64,000 nucleotides of DNA, taken from contig NC_134999.1 of assembly GCF_051020985.1 (NCBI RefSeq), positions 34,443,160 through 34,507,159 on the forward strand. Direction: 5' to 3'. Under the pieces are notes generated by a model. That model saw only the letters and a list, made by a program, of their open reading frames with translations. It did no database searches and was not told the origin of the DNA. This document shows positions 23,710 to 34,729 of this stretch, piece after piece (within the stretch, counting starts at the first letter, position 1; every line of letters starts with the position of its first letter). This DNA is from Nomia melanderi (lineage: Eukaryota > Arthropoda > Insecta > Hymenoptera > Halictidae). Both the position numbers and the translations under genes were made by a program.

Positions 23710-24359
23710 GCTGATTTATCATGCATCTATTACTACTCTACCCCTGTTGTATTTTTTTTTTGCCTGACCCCGGGCGTAGACACTTAAGACACCGGTCGGT
23801 TGATCTTGCTCGATCAGGAAGTTCTAGTTCTTTTGCTACCGGTGATCGTTGTATAGTTTCGATGTTGGGACGATTTAGAGAGTGGATTTTTGATTATTTC
23901 GCGATGTTTAGAAAATAGCTTCCTTGGAACACAGTTGCTTCGATGAGTATTAATTTTCTGAAGATAGATGTTTTGAGTCTTTCTAGAATTAAGATCCAAC
24001 GATTCGCAATTGGGGGTTCTTTAATCTTGAAATGGCAATAGTGTCTTGATGTAGCAGAATTTTGTTGTAGAGATGGTTGTTTAAGGAGAAATTGAAGAAC
24101 TTTGACGCAGTGAGATCGTCGAGCAAGATCTCGATCGGTGCATCCCCTGCCTTTAGCTTCTAAGGGTAGGATAAACCTTGGTCACACGATATATCCGTCC
24201 TCGATCCATGTGATTTTACGTTTGTAAGTGATCGATAGTAGATTAGTTGCTAGACTGAGCCGGTTTATCCTTCCCGTTCGCGGAGCAGCTTGCGTGCGCG
24301 CTCGATCACGGATCAAGCTTGTATAGATACGCTCGAGCGTGCACTTCTAGCCGCGCGAA

Positions 24360-24397
24360 CGATCCCGAGAAGATCGAGGTCTCGATCCTCGGGATCG
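24360..24397 (+). promoter_or_regulatory. Strong RNA hairpin in putative SoxN 3' UTR
   Basis: Outer arms CGATCCCGAG (24360-24369) and CTCGGGATCG (24388-24397) pair perfectly over ten bases. After an AA bulge, inner arms GATCGAG and CTCGATC pair over seven more, with only GT between them, so the innermost pairs would open to form the loop. It is too short for a typical animal pre-miRNA. A protein-binding or stability element in the transcript is possible. Confidence 0.5.
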
Positions 24398-25903
24398 CTC
24401 GCGCCTCACGCACCACCCCGAAACAAACTCATAACGCTTTTCTATTTTTTTTACCCGCGAGTACGTCGCGCTCACTTTGCATACTAACACCGTCGCGACG
24501 ACATTTCCACTTCTGGACCCTATGATTAATCCTGAGTACGTGTAACAATTAGCACCGACACCCCTAATAGACCCTATTATCGTAGCTTGATCTGCTCTGC
24601 GACGTTGCGTTCAGCAGACTGTTATGTAATTAACGAGATCATGCGAGAGCCAATGGCCACCACCCTTGGGCCGAACACTCGATCGAGCAAAACGCATGAG
24701 CCAGTTAGCCACCGTGGAACGGTTTTAGCTTCCGACCCTATCCTTAACTCAACACCCTAGAAAGACTAAGGGTCGCTACTTTCGCATCATTTACCAAAGG
24801 TCGAGACTATTTCCCCAGCGTGGAACGATCAAAACTAGAAACTGTTCATTGTCGTTTAGCGGAGTTATTACAAGGGACTGTAATCTATGATTCCAAGATT
24901 GATTTTGAAGAGTTCTCGATACAGTAGAGATATTATTACCTTTATCTTTAGCTTCGAAAACAAGTGATCGTGCGGCTTGACGTCAAGGCTTAGTCTTCCT
25001 AAGGTAAATTCCCATCGATCGGTAGAAGCTTGCAACTCGTAGACACTCGATCCCCGTGTTTCCTCTCGTAATTGGCTGGAAACGAGCGGATCCTTTCCCC
25101 GGGAAAGGGCGTAGCCGCCGTTCCCCCCGTAATTCTCCGCCACGGAACGGTTGGAAGGTTGTTCGATTTTCAAAGCGCAGAGAGAAGTCCACGGAAACGT
25201 TATCCCGGCGTAGAATCCGTCGCGCGCGAACGACATCCCCGACGAGAATTTACGGCGAACGGCGCTGTCCGACGACGACGGCCGAGCGACGCGCGGATGC
25301 GAACGGAAACTTGGTCTGACGTGGCGAGCACGATGCAAAGCGACAGCTTTGTTTGCTACTCGTGCTCCCTTGTGTATACCTCTGTTTTCTCTTTTCACGG
25401 CGCGCGTGTTCGTTCCTCGCCCGATCGGAACCGGCTTCCACCGAACTCTTCTTCGATTCCACGACGGACACGCGTCTCGGATCTGTTCTCCTTCCCCCTT
25501 CGTTTCCGGTTCCGCGAGCCGATCAGTCCACCCGCCGCGGTTCTACACTCAGGGTCCAGAACGTAGGGAATTTCGAGCGATTTAAACTCAAAATGTCCGG
25601 CAGCCCGCGAGGGCCGACGATCAATTTTGAGCTTAAACGTCGAGAGCGTAGGCTGAGTCAACAGAAGCTCGTCGCCGGTTTACTTTCTCCCCGTTGTTTT
25701 CGCGTTCTGAATCGTTTGCCAACGTTTCTTCTCGTCCCGGACCGAAGAATCCTCTCGGCATCCGACAGATCGATCGAAAGCCGCGCGAGGGAAAGCCCGG
25801 GGCCGAACGCTTTCTTCTGGCTCACCCTATCCGAGTGACGAAAAGCATTACAAAGATTCCCTCCCCCCGCCCACCACCACCACCACCCACCCACCCCAAG
25901 CCC

Positions 25904-25909
25904 AATAAA
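25904..25909 (+). terminator. Candidate poly(A) signal AATAAA
   Basis: First AATAAA downstream of the SoxN stop, in an A-rich stretch about 2.2 kb after it. Further AATAAA copies lie at 26069-26074, 26513-26518, 30341-30346 and 30391-30396, so alternative or more distal 3' ends are possible. Confidence 0.2.
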
Positions 25910-26356
25910 AATAAATACAACATAACCATGGATAAATCCCCTGAAACCTAACGCAAAAACAATAACCTCGTAGGATAGCTTAGAGTGACACACAAGCTTG
26001 GGCGGACCGCTGTACATGCGTGGGAGGACTCCCGCGGTACACAGAGAACAGAGACAGTGAGAGGGCGAAATAAAGAAAGAAAAAAAATGATAATGAGCAC
26101 GACGGAGAGAAACGGAGCGAGCGAGAGAGAGAGCTTGCGAAATCGAGCGGGCTCGGAGACGTGGGGGTCGAGGCGGGACCGCGAACGGTTCCTCGCAGCC
26201 TCGGGAAAATTTCACGGACGAGGAGCGGAGAGAAAAAATATTACTAGGTGAGACAGTTTCTCTCGTCGAGGACCAGACGCCATTTTTCCCACATGCCGGA
26301 GGAGCCGAGGATGTAGAGTGAGAACGAAAGAATTGTAGGGAAACCAATCGATCAGG

Positions 26357-26390
26357 TATATATATATATACATGTATATATACACGTAAG
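26357..26390. repeat. (TA)n tract
   Basis: Alternating TA dinucleotides with ATG/CAT interruptions. Part of the series of TA and GA tracts downstream of SoxN. Confidence 0.8.
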
Positions 26391-27174
26391 GACGAAGAAA
26401 AGGGACCGCGAGACTACGACGAAGTATCCAAATTTTCCCGTGAGAAGCGTGTGTAGCCCGTAGAAGTGAGTTCCGGTTCCAATATTCTCTTGGCCGAAAG
26501 TAGAGGAGAGGAAATAAACGAGAATAAGAAAAAAAAAAAAGAAACAAACGCGCGCCAGGAGTTTCCGCTCGTTCCCGAAGCTTGCGTCGAATCGACGCCG
26601 CACACGGACCCCCACGTTTTCCCAGGGTTTCGTTCTCGTTCCCGCGAGGGAAAGCACGCGAGACGCGTTCCTTTAACGGCGGGCGAGAAAATTCGGGAGA
26701 GGAGACGCGCCACTCGCGAACTAGTGATCCGCGGGTCGACGAGCCGCGTTCTCCCTCGCAACCCCCCGCGACTGTCCGGATCGTCGCGCGATCCGTGCTA
26801 TAAAGGATCGACGAGAACCGTTGTCGCTCGTTCGACGAATCCTCGCCGATCCTTCTCTTGACGAGCACCTGCAGTGGAATCTCCGTTATTCGGATCATTA
26901 TTTCTCGCGGCTTAGAAGTCGATACGAAGTCTTCGTTGGTCCCGGTAATTTATAATCGACGGAATCTCGCGAGAATCGCGAGCGAAGAAACTTCTTCGGG
27001 AGATCTTCACGATGTACCAATTAAATCGGACTATAATCGAGGTTCTGCTGCACTGCGTGTGATATAATGTACGAACTCCCGCGTGTGCGTGCTCGTTTTC
27101 GTGTCGAAAGAAGTGCGGAACATTTAGTGTGAATGTGCGAGAGGTAGATAGATAGAGCGAGAGTAAGAGAGTAA

Positions 27175-27201
27175 GATAGAGAGAGAGAGAGAGAGAGAGA
27201 A
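27175..27201 (+). repeat. (GA)n microsatellite
   Basis: Uninterrupted GA dinucleotides following a looser purine-rich stretch with GATA repeats from about 27144. Confidence 0.85.
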
Positions 27202-27450
27202 AAGGAGAGTAGGAGAACGCGAAATGATAAAACCTTACTGTGATAAACGAACGCTGCAGCACGCAGCACGCGTGTAAGAATGAAATATCCAGGGTATAGC
27301 CGTGGGGGAGAGTTAGAGGATGGTTGACAGTAAGCGTAGAGGGACTGCAGGAAAGAAAGGCGGTAGAAGATAGTATCGGATGCGAGGTATTCGTAGAGAA
27401 GGGCTAGACGTGTCGCGGCTTCGCGCGGTTTTTATATGTATACGTGTGTG

Positions 27451-27468
27451 TGTATATACGTGTAAATA
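27451..27468 (+). promoter_or_regulatory. Paired Pumilio-type motifs
   Basis: TGTATATA (27451-27458) and TGTAAATA (27461-27468) both match the Pumilio recognition element UGUANAUA, two bases apart on the SoxN sense strand. Single matches lie at 26373-26380 and 29423-29430. They matter only if the SoxN transcript reaches this far; the surrounding TA-rich repeat raises the chance of accidental matches. Confidence 0.3.
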
Positions 27469-27718
27469 TATACGTGTACATGTAGAAACGCATAAGGAGA
27501 AAAGTGAGAGACAACACGTGTATTATATTTTCCGCGTTTAGCAATATTCCTTTTTTCTCTCTGACCGGTTGGAGAATACGGTGACGTCTCGTTCGACGTC
27601 CGTCGGTGTCCAATCGGCGCGCGGCTACTGTTGTCGCGCTACGCCGCTGTATATCGTTCCAATTAGCAAGCGAAATACGGAATAACAAAATGGGAAAAAA
27701 AATAGAAAGGAACGAGTC

Positions 27719-27720
<2 letters not shown>

Positions 27721-27752
<32 letters not shown>

Positions 27753-27768
27753 GAGAGAGTGAGAGAGA
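27721..27768 (+). repeat. (GA)n microsatellite
   Basis: Long GA run interrupted twice by T, downstream of SoxN on the same strand orientation as the 5' GA tract. Confidence 0.9.
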
Positions 27769-27930
27769 TCGAATGAGTGAGTCCGATTGTTTGCGCGCGT
27801 GTCGTGTATGCGCAAGGGAAAGACACGTTCGACAGATTTTCGAGAAACGAACGAACGATAACTGCAGTTGTGCGTGTACGCGTAGATTACGAGAGAACAT
27901 AGACGGGAGGAAAGAAACACGGTCAAAATG

Positions 27931-27974
27931 AAAAAAAAAAGATATATATATATATATATATATAAATATATACA
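27931..27974. repeat. Poly-A followed by (TA)n
   Basis: Ten A residues followed by an uninterrupted TA dinucleotide array with one AAA interruption near its end. A slippage-prone simple repeat. Confidence 0.85.
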
Positions 27975-29468
27975 TACGAACAGTATTCACCGCGCGTATC
28001 TTTCACGCGGAAAAAGATGACGGTCCCGCGAACGTAACACCGCGTGCATGTTTCACGGATGAAGCGATGGCGTTCGCGTGGATAAATGCTGCGTGCGATC
28101 GTATGCATAAACGAGGAAAAGCTCGTGTCGATTGGTCGTTGATCGTCGCCTCTTGTTCCGCTCGGCCGCTTTTTCTACGCAAGGAACAGGAGCCCTGTCG
28201 AACCGCTGACAGTGCGAGGAGAAAGATCGGAATTGGTACGAAATGTCCGCGCGACCAACAACCCGAGGCATGTTATTCATTAATTATTTAATATTTACGT
28301 TTATTATTACAACACCGACGCTAAAAATATGATTTATTCTTAATTATATTATAATTCTTATTGATATTATTAACTTCGTTTTCCTTCTTCTTCTTTTTTT
28401 TTTTTTTTATTATTCTTATCGTCGACATCGTCTTCATTAATATTATTGTAATTATTATAATTGTTGCGGTTATCGTTGTCCCCTCTGCGTACCCGATACG
28501 TTCAGCCGCACCCTCTGTGTTTTTTTCTTCTGTTTTTCGTTCGCTACCGTCGAATTCCGTATCGTCTCGGTGGCGAACGCGTCCGTAACGCGACTTCGAA
28601 TCGCGCGACACGTTCGTTCGAGGGTCGATTAATCGCGACCGATCTGCGACCAGCGGTGGACGATTGATTCGGAACTTCTATTCGAAGATAGTGCGAAGAG
28701 TAGCGTGGTTCGAGACTCGTTCGTTTGTTGAAAACTTGTTGAAACCCGAAATTCCTGCGCCGATCGCGCGGAATCCGCTCGCTGCGACGCGATCACTCTG
28801 AGATTCTCGATCGACACGCGGCAAGAAACTGTAGATTCTCGTTTCATTTATTTTTCTATACGTTTACCGGAAGTTTCATCGATTCCATCGAATTATGGAG
28901 ACAAGTTAGATCGTAGTTTATCAATTGAATCGGCGATTTTTAATATCGACTATTAAGAATAGCAAACGATCAACGGTGAACAGATTAATATTCGAGTAAA
29001 ATTTCCCGACGACACTCCGAAGAAGATTGAAACACTTTGCAAATATTACCACCAGGATCGAAGTTTCTTGTTCGACGTCGAGTCTCGAGAACGGTTAAAA
29101 GCGGCGTTCAGCCGTCGATCGAGAGTCTTCAGGACCGCGTGCACATTGCGTCGCAGCGTGAAGGATATCACGAAGAGTATTCGCGCAGGAAACGAAATGA
29201 AACCACTTGAAATAATAACCGACCAATCGTCCGCCGTTCCCGTACGAGACGCATGTCTTCTCGCGCATACGAGCACGCAACAGAGTGAGTACGAGCGAGT
29301 GAGAAAGAAAGAAAAAAGAAAGATGCGAGTGAAGGCGAGCGAAACAATCGAAGTAGCTCTTTGTACAAAACAATCAGATAATCCGTAACCCGTGGAGTTT
29401 ATAAGTCGCAAGCTCTGTAAGTTGTACATACGTTCGCTACGGCAAACGAAGCGTCGTGGCAATTACGA

Positions 29469-29503
29469 ATATATATATATACATATATATATATATGTAT
29501 ATG
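29469..29503. repeat. (TA)n tract
   Basis: TA dinucleotides with single C and G interruptions, close to a TGTACATA Pumilio-type match at 29423. Confidence 0.8.
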
Positions 29504-29650
29504 AATTAAGAGCAGTCCAAGTGTGTTCATTCTTTAATTCGTCACCTTTCACACATCGTTTAAACGAACAAATCCGAACGAAAAGAAACCGTGCGGGGAA
29601 ACAAAGGTAAATCGAAGCTACACAAAGAAGAAGTGTGATTTTCTCCGTGT

Positions 29651-30711
29651 TCTCTGTGTGTACCATGCATGCGATCTTCTAACAAGTCTACCCCTTCAAA
29701 TTCTCTCTTCTTTCTACCGTGACTTCCGGGCGGAATAAGATTCTCAAACGGGAATCCCTTCGAAAGATCGATCTTCCAACCGATCCGTGACGCGCGACGG
29801 AGAACCCTTTAGCTCTACCCCGTCTCTTTCTCGTTGGCTGGCCGCGATAACTCGATTTATTAGATCCTTTTTCCAGAAGATTTCTCGGCGGAGGCGTTTC
29901 CCCGTGTTTATGGTGCCTTAAAGTCAGCCGCGAGATATATTATCAGCGCGGAAACGTCGACGATAGGGCCGCCGCGGACGAGACAACCGCGAAGAAGGCA
30001 TCAAACCCGCGGCGAAACGGTCCGGGGTCCCGGATTTCTGTTCGCGCCGGTATCCTTTTCCCCGTTCGCCGCTTGAATAGAGGCTCCTCGCCTTTTTTCC
30101 CGTCGTTTTGTCTCGTCTGCGCGCGTTTTTTTCACCCCTTCTACCCGCCCATTTATTTTTCACGTGTTTTTTCCTTCCCCCTACTCCTCCTCCGCCTCCA
30201 CCGCCTCCTGCTACTCCTACTCTTTCGTTTGTTTGTTGTTTGTTGCTTTTTTCCTGTTTGTTTTTACGCCCGGCCGTCGCGTCGCGTCGCGCCGCGCCGC
30301 ACCGCGTCGCGTCGCGTATCCGCGCGCAACGAAATGTCCCAATAAATATAACGGCCGGGGCATGGACGAGCGGAGACATTAATTCGTGCCAATAAATATT
30401 CCCATCGTTCCGGCACATAAACCTGGCGTTTGTCATATACACGGCAGTCATTTCGGTTAAAAGGCATTCCCTCTGCCACTGAATGCAAATGCGAGTGCTC
30501 GTTGTGCGTGCACTCTCTCTCCGTAGGGTCTCTAAAGTGCTTTCAATTACGTGTTCCACCTAACGTCCTGGCCTCGAGAGGGCCGTTTTCCTATGTTTTG
30601 CATAACCGGGATTTTCAAGTGTTTCACGCCCCACGAGGACGAGCGCGCGCGAGCGCGAAACACGGCCCGACGACTTTTCCTCGAACCGGCTACTCCTTTA
30701 TCCTGTATCCG
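29651..30711. other. No gene seen; GTCGC array and paired CCAATAAATAT
   Basis: Holds a (GTCGC)n/(GCCGC)n array at 30275-30316. Two CCAATAAATAT motifs lie exactly 50 bases apart at 30339 and 30389; they could be poly(A) signals of a distal SoxN 3' end or homeodomain-type sites. The remaining sequence is CpG-rich spacer. Confidence 0.4.
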
Positions 30712-30782
30712 CTCTTTCTCTCTCTCTCTCGCTTACACTCTCTTTCTCTCTTTCTCTCTCTCTCTGTCTCTTTCTCTCTGCC
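30712..30782 (+). repeat. (TC)n microsatellite
   Basis: CT dinucleotide-dominated tract with interruptions, reverse orientation of the GA tracts elsewhere. Confidence 0.85.
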
Positions 30783-31024
30783 TCTAACGAACCCGCGTTA
30801 TCCCTCCGCTTTTACACGCGCTTTCTTTCTTCTTCCCTGCACCCTAACCAGCTCTCTTCCCGTCTCTCTTTCTCTGTTTCTCTGCATGCGCGATTTTTCT
30901 GCGCTCCCAAGGGCGAGCGATTCACGCTCGATGCGATTGATTTTCGGGATGGTGCATGGGTTTCGTGTCGGGCGCGCCGGCGAGGGACGTTGCCGGATAA
31001 AACGGTGGAATTGTTTATGAAAGT

Positions 31025-31269
31025 TAACACGTTGAATGCCGCGCGATTTTATGCCGCAGATTATGCGGAATGGGAAGAGTACAATGGGAAATTATTTAAT
31101 TGGATCGCGGCGTTATTATCGCGGGTTTTTCTCGTTGATTGTCGTCGGATTGGGTAACGTTGTTTGCGATACAGGAGTCGTTTCAAATAATCATCGTTTC
31201 ATTCAGGGAATCAAGGTAATTGAATTCGGGCGGGGACACCGGTGACCCCTATGACATTCAACGTGTTAA
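31025..31269. mobile_element. TTAA miniature element, family E
   Basis: 245 bp. The left end TTAACACGTTGAATGCCGC and the right end GACATTCAACGTGTTAA are perfect inverted repeats over 15 bases including TTAA. Interior GC-moderate with no coding capacity. The start resembles family F (CACATTGCG versus CACGTTGAA), suggesting related terminal sequences. Confidence 0.75.
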
Positions 31270-32204
31270 AGGGAGATGATGGTGTTTTCATTTTGTTTCT
31301 CATCGACGAATCTCATTTCGGCACACCTGATAGAACAGCTTGACAACGGATCGTAGTTTTGAGTTTGGGGGATTCGTATTCCGTCGATGACTACGTGCAA
31401 TAATGACAGTAAGTATTTATGGCGCCAAGGTGTTCGTCTCCGGAGAACTTCGTTAAAAACGCGGCGCGCTGATAAAAAGCTCCCGATCAAGTTTAACCAA
31501 ATGTGCAAACATATTTTGCATATTATTAATGCGCGCGATGAATCAAGTTTCGTATGCAGCGGCGGCTCGCGTTCTTCTCGGCTGCCTGCGGTTATCCTTC
31601 GCGTAATAGATTCCTATCTTCCGCGTCAAAGTAACAGGTAGAGTATCGTAATTCAATTGAAAAGGGACGTTAGCCGAACGACCGTCGTATCCCTGTTTCG
31701 CGTAAAAAGAACGGCGGAACCTGTCGCGTTCGATCGTTCCGCTGAAAAATCAGCCGGCAGTATCGCTCTTACCGCCGCGACACTAAAAGTATGATTATCA
31801 TTAATTATCTTAACCGTATTATCGTCCGCCCGCATTCATCCGCTTAGATCTCTATCTTCAGTATCGAGCTAACGGGGTACCATAATCGAACCTCGAAATC
31901 GCCATTACGGCGGCACTCGACCGCTGTGTCGAAACAAACCGCAGTTCGAGCATTCGAATCGAGTTTCTCTATTTATTTCTATTTTCCCTCGCTGTTTACC
32001 TTAGAAACACTATAACAGATCGCTCTACATACTCTGATTTAGAATTAGAAAATTACTACCGCATTACTGTTCCTAATTTTCCCAGCTGAAACGAAGGAAG
32101 AGCAATCGCGTTACTTGCAATAATGTCGATCGCGTGTCCGCGAATGTCTATTGCACCGAAACGGTTAAACCGTTGACTGTCAAGAAGAATAACAGCCTCC
32201 TATG
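31270..32204. other. No gene seen
   Basis: Ordinary spacer, AT-rich towards the right end. No repeat or domain recognised. Confidence 0.5.
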
Positions 32205-32310
32205 TACCATTTATTCTTCTCCTGGTGAAGATAAAAAGGATGAAATATTAACTGTATAGTATCACAACTCTTACGTTGCACTATTATCTAGTTATTCCCC
32301 CTATTGAACA
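32205..32310 (+). repeat. Dispersed repeat R, best copy
   Basis: Shows the block order seen at 6082: TTTATTCTTC, GGTGAAGATAAAAAGGA, GAAATATTAACTG, then CTTACGTTGCACTATTATCT and AGTTATTC. The core is also found at 42090-42128 and 60825-60850. Confidence 0.4.
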
Positions 32311-34291
32311 GTTTCACTCGAAATCGGTTATCTCCCAAAGTGTAATTGTTTTCTTATAATTTCCAAGCCCCGAATACCGGCGTTCGGCGTGGCAGTCGAC
32401 GCGTTAAGATCGAACCTCAACGAGAAAGATACCGGGCCTCGGTATTCCCGTTCGATTCCGCGGCGCGACCGCGTTTCTGTCTCGCGGCGTTCACCGGCCC
32501 TCCCGGCCAGACGATTAATTTTCGTGGTGTGTTTTGCATACGCGGCCCCGTCGTTATCTGGCCGCGGTCGGCACGCCGCCGCTGCGCGAGTTTTATCGGC
32601 CCCGCGAACGATGCAATATCGCGCTATTACTCCGCGACGTGCAATAAACGCTCGATAAGGAGCACTTGTTTGTTACGGTAATGGCGATCGGAACAGCTGC
32701 CGCTCGCCCGCTGCCTGAGCCGGCGCAATATCGGCGCAACAACCGCTTCTGGCAGTCGCGGACCGCCCGCGACCGTGTATCGATGGTTAGATTCAATTAA
32801 ATCACCGGCGAGCCTCCTTCCCGCATGCAAATCAATCTGCCTTGGCCCGCGAACCAGTCGGATAACGATCGATCTTCCCCGCTACCGTTACACAACGATC
32901 AAGCCACGATCGCTGTTGATCCGCGCGTCTTCTTCGCCCAGTAAACACCGCGTGAACTTGATCGAGGTCGAAAAACTCGGGATTCAAACGACGAACGACC
33001 GGTTGCCGACTACCGGAATTCAACGTACAGTTCCCCGACAACTACTATATCACGCCACACTCGAATTCCCTAGTTACCTATCAACCAGCAACAGATTCTT
33101 ACAAAAATTCCTCGATGATTCGTTCGGATTTCCGCGGGATATTAAACTCTACGAAATAGAACTTCATTTATCGCGTACCATATCTTCTCCACGCTATTCA
33201 TACCGAGGCACCGAGCAGCTCGACACACTGATTCGCGAAGAATACTCCGCCAACGGCCCATTCAACCGAGGAACGTCCCAAAATTCGGCGAGAACGTCGC
33301 CTCGTTTTCGCGGTCGTTCAAAGACGCGTGGCGACAAAAACCGCGTGTATAATCGGCGATGATTAAACAAGCTTTTTTCCGCGTCCGACCGGGAAGCCTC
33401 GTCGTCGATCAACGGAACGGGGTCCGCGTTTGATGAATTATGAACGATCGTTCGCAAGGAACACGATTTTTGGCGTCGGTCGTTGGCTCGAGGAAAAATC
33501 CGGCTGTCCGTAAGCGAGCGTATAACTCTTGCCCGGTAATCGCATGTTTCACGCGCGCGGCGGAATTCATTTCCACCGGGCATAACTTTCTCGAAAGGCC
33601 GGGCCCGCGCCTGCGTGTTTCGCGGGACGTCTAAGCCCGCACGCCCACGAGGCGTCGCGCCGCGTCGCGTCGCGTCGCGTCGCGTCTCGCACCTGACTCT
33701 ATTCCTCCGCTGATTTACGCGGTACGCTCGGGGCCCGGCTCCGGGGCCCGGCTCGGCGTGGCCCGGGGGATGTTTGCGCATACATTAGCGAGGAATTTTC
33801 TTGGCCGCGCGCGAAGCCCAGCGAGACACCGTGGCGGCAAAAGGGAACGGCATTGATAAAGCTATCTCCTGAATAGAGAGCCCCTATTGCTAACCCGTGA
33901 CCGTTTAATTAATTGCCGGCCAAGAACACTCCGCCGCGTGATTAATCTTGACGCCCCGCGCCAAGGCCGTAGGTCTTCTAACGCGCGCGCCACCGGAAAA
34001 ACTCTCTAATTGAAACGTACGAACTTTCGGCCGGGAATTTTAACCGGCCGCGACGCAACGCGACGCGACGCGACGCCCGCTGGTATGCGACTCTGAATCA
34101 CGCGACCGTACGCGCTGGGTGCGCTCCGAGTGCCTGGGACACCTCGGAATCGATGCCTGAAAAATTCGGGACGGTTCTGTTGCTCGTGCAGCTTCTATCT
34201 TGTGCATGTTGGTATTGATTAGAACCTTTGAACGGGGAATCCTGTTTTCGAAGGTAACGAGAATTTTGAGCAGTTGCTAGGAGGAATAATA
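32311..34291. other. No gene seen; pentanucleotide arrays
   Basis: CpG-rich. A (CGCGT)n array lies at 33652-33690 and its reverse-complement type, (CGACG)n, at 34050-34078. A 195-codon frame at 32775-33362 starts at GTG, overlaps antisense frames and has no known domain. Confidence 0.45.
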
Positions 34292-34507
34292 TTAACACTA
34301 GATTTACGGTACCCGTCAATTTGACGAGTATTGCATTTTTTAATTATTTATTTAGTGTCAGTTTAAGTCGATTTTGATTCGCGCAATTATGCGAATACGC
34401 ATTGCAGTCTGGTTTTGAAGTTATAATCTTCGCGATTTATATAGACGAACTTTTTCTAGAAACAATTGAATAAAATTTAGAATAAACGTCCGTAAATCAA
34501 GTGTTAA
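34292..34507. mobile_element. TTAA miniature element, family C
   Basis: 216 bp. Left end TTAACACTAGATTTACGG and right end CCGTAAATCAAGTGTTAA are inverted repeats with one mismatch in 18. A GTCAATTTGACG palindrome follows the left terminus. A second, older copy is at 36804-37013. No coding capacity. Confidence 0.8.
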
Positions 34508-34649
34508 CCTCATATTCATGATTCTCGCTAAGTTATAGTTGTTTTCAAATACGTGGAAAATACTCAGTACTGTAACAACATTTTTGTTAGAAACGATTTA
34601 CTTTATCAAGCAGTATTACAAACGTATGAGTTTCGATGTGATCCGTCTT

Positions 34650-34709
34650 GTCACCTCAGACGAGCCATACGACCGTGGTACAAAGTATTGTTGTCACGTC
34701 AGAGGTGAC
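34650..34709. repeat. Inverted repeat beside a TTAA terminus
   Basis: Arms GTCACCTCAGACG (34650-34662) and CGTCAGAGGTGAC (34697-34709) pair at 12 of 13 positions around a 34-base loop. It sits just before AAGGGTTAA (34721-34729), so it may be the subterminal part of a TTAA element whose left end is not recognised. Confidence 0.45.
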
Positions 34710-34729
34710 TGACGACCGTTAAGGGTTAA

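Larger units (their letters stand above)
23710..25909 (+). other. Putative SoxN 3' UTR, proximal part
   Basis: No gene is seen here. The segment follows the SoxN stop directly, starts with a T-rich stretch (23751-23761) and reaches a canonical AATAAA at 25904-25909, the first I find after the stop. A strong hairpin lies at 24360-24397. The exact 3' end is not visible from sequence, and no clear GU-rich element follows this AATAAA. Confidence 0.35.
25910..29650 (+). other. Possible extended SoxN 3' UTR or downstream regulatory DNA
   Basis: No coding gene is recognised. The segment is unlike the rest of the flanks. It has alternating TA, GA and poly-A tracts, A/U-rich pockets (28275-28390, with a T run at 28394-28408), four sense-strand UGUANAUA Pumilio-type sites and several AATAAA signals. 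This composition resembles the long 3' UTRs of insect neural regulators, but noncoding spacer would also fit. Confidence 0.3.

Noticed and set aside
25658..26347. 229-codon minus-strand frame
   Set aside because: Contains low-complexity tryptophan/glycine runs produced by a CCA-rich repeat, and no domain.
32775..33362. 195-codon plus-strand frame
   Set aside because: GTG start, no domain, overlapped by an equally long antisense frame.
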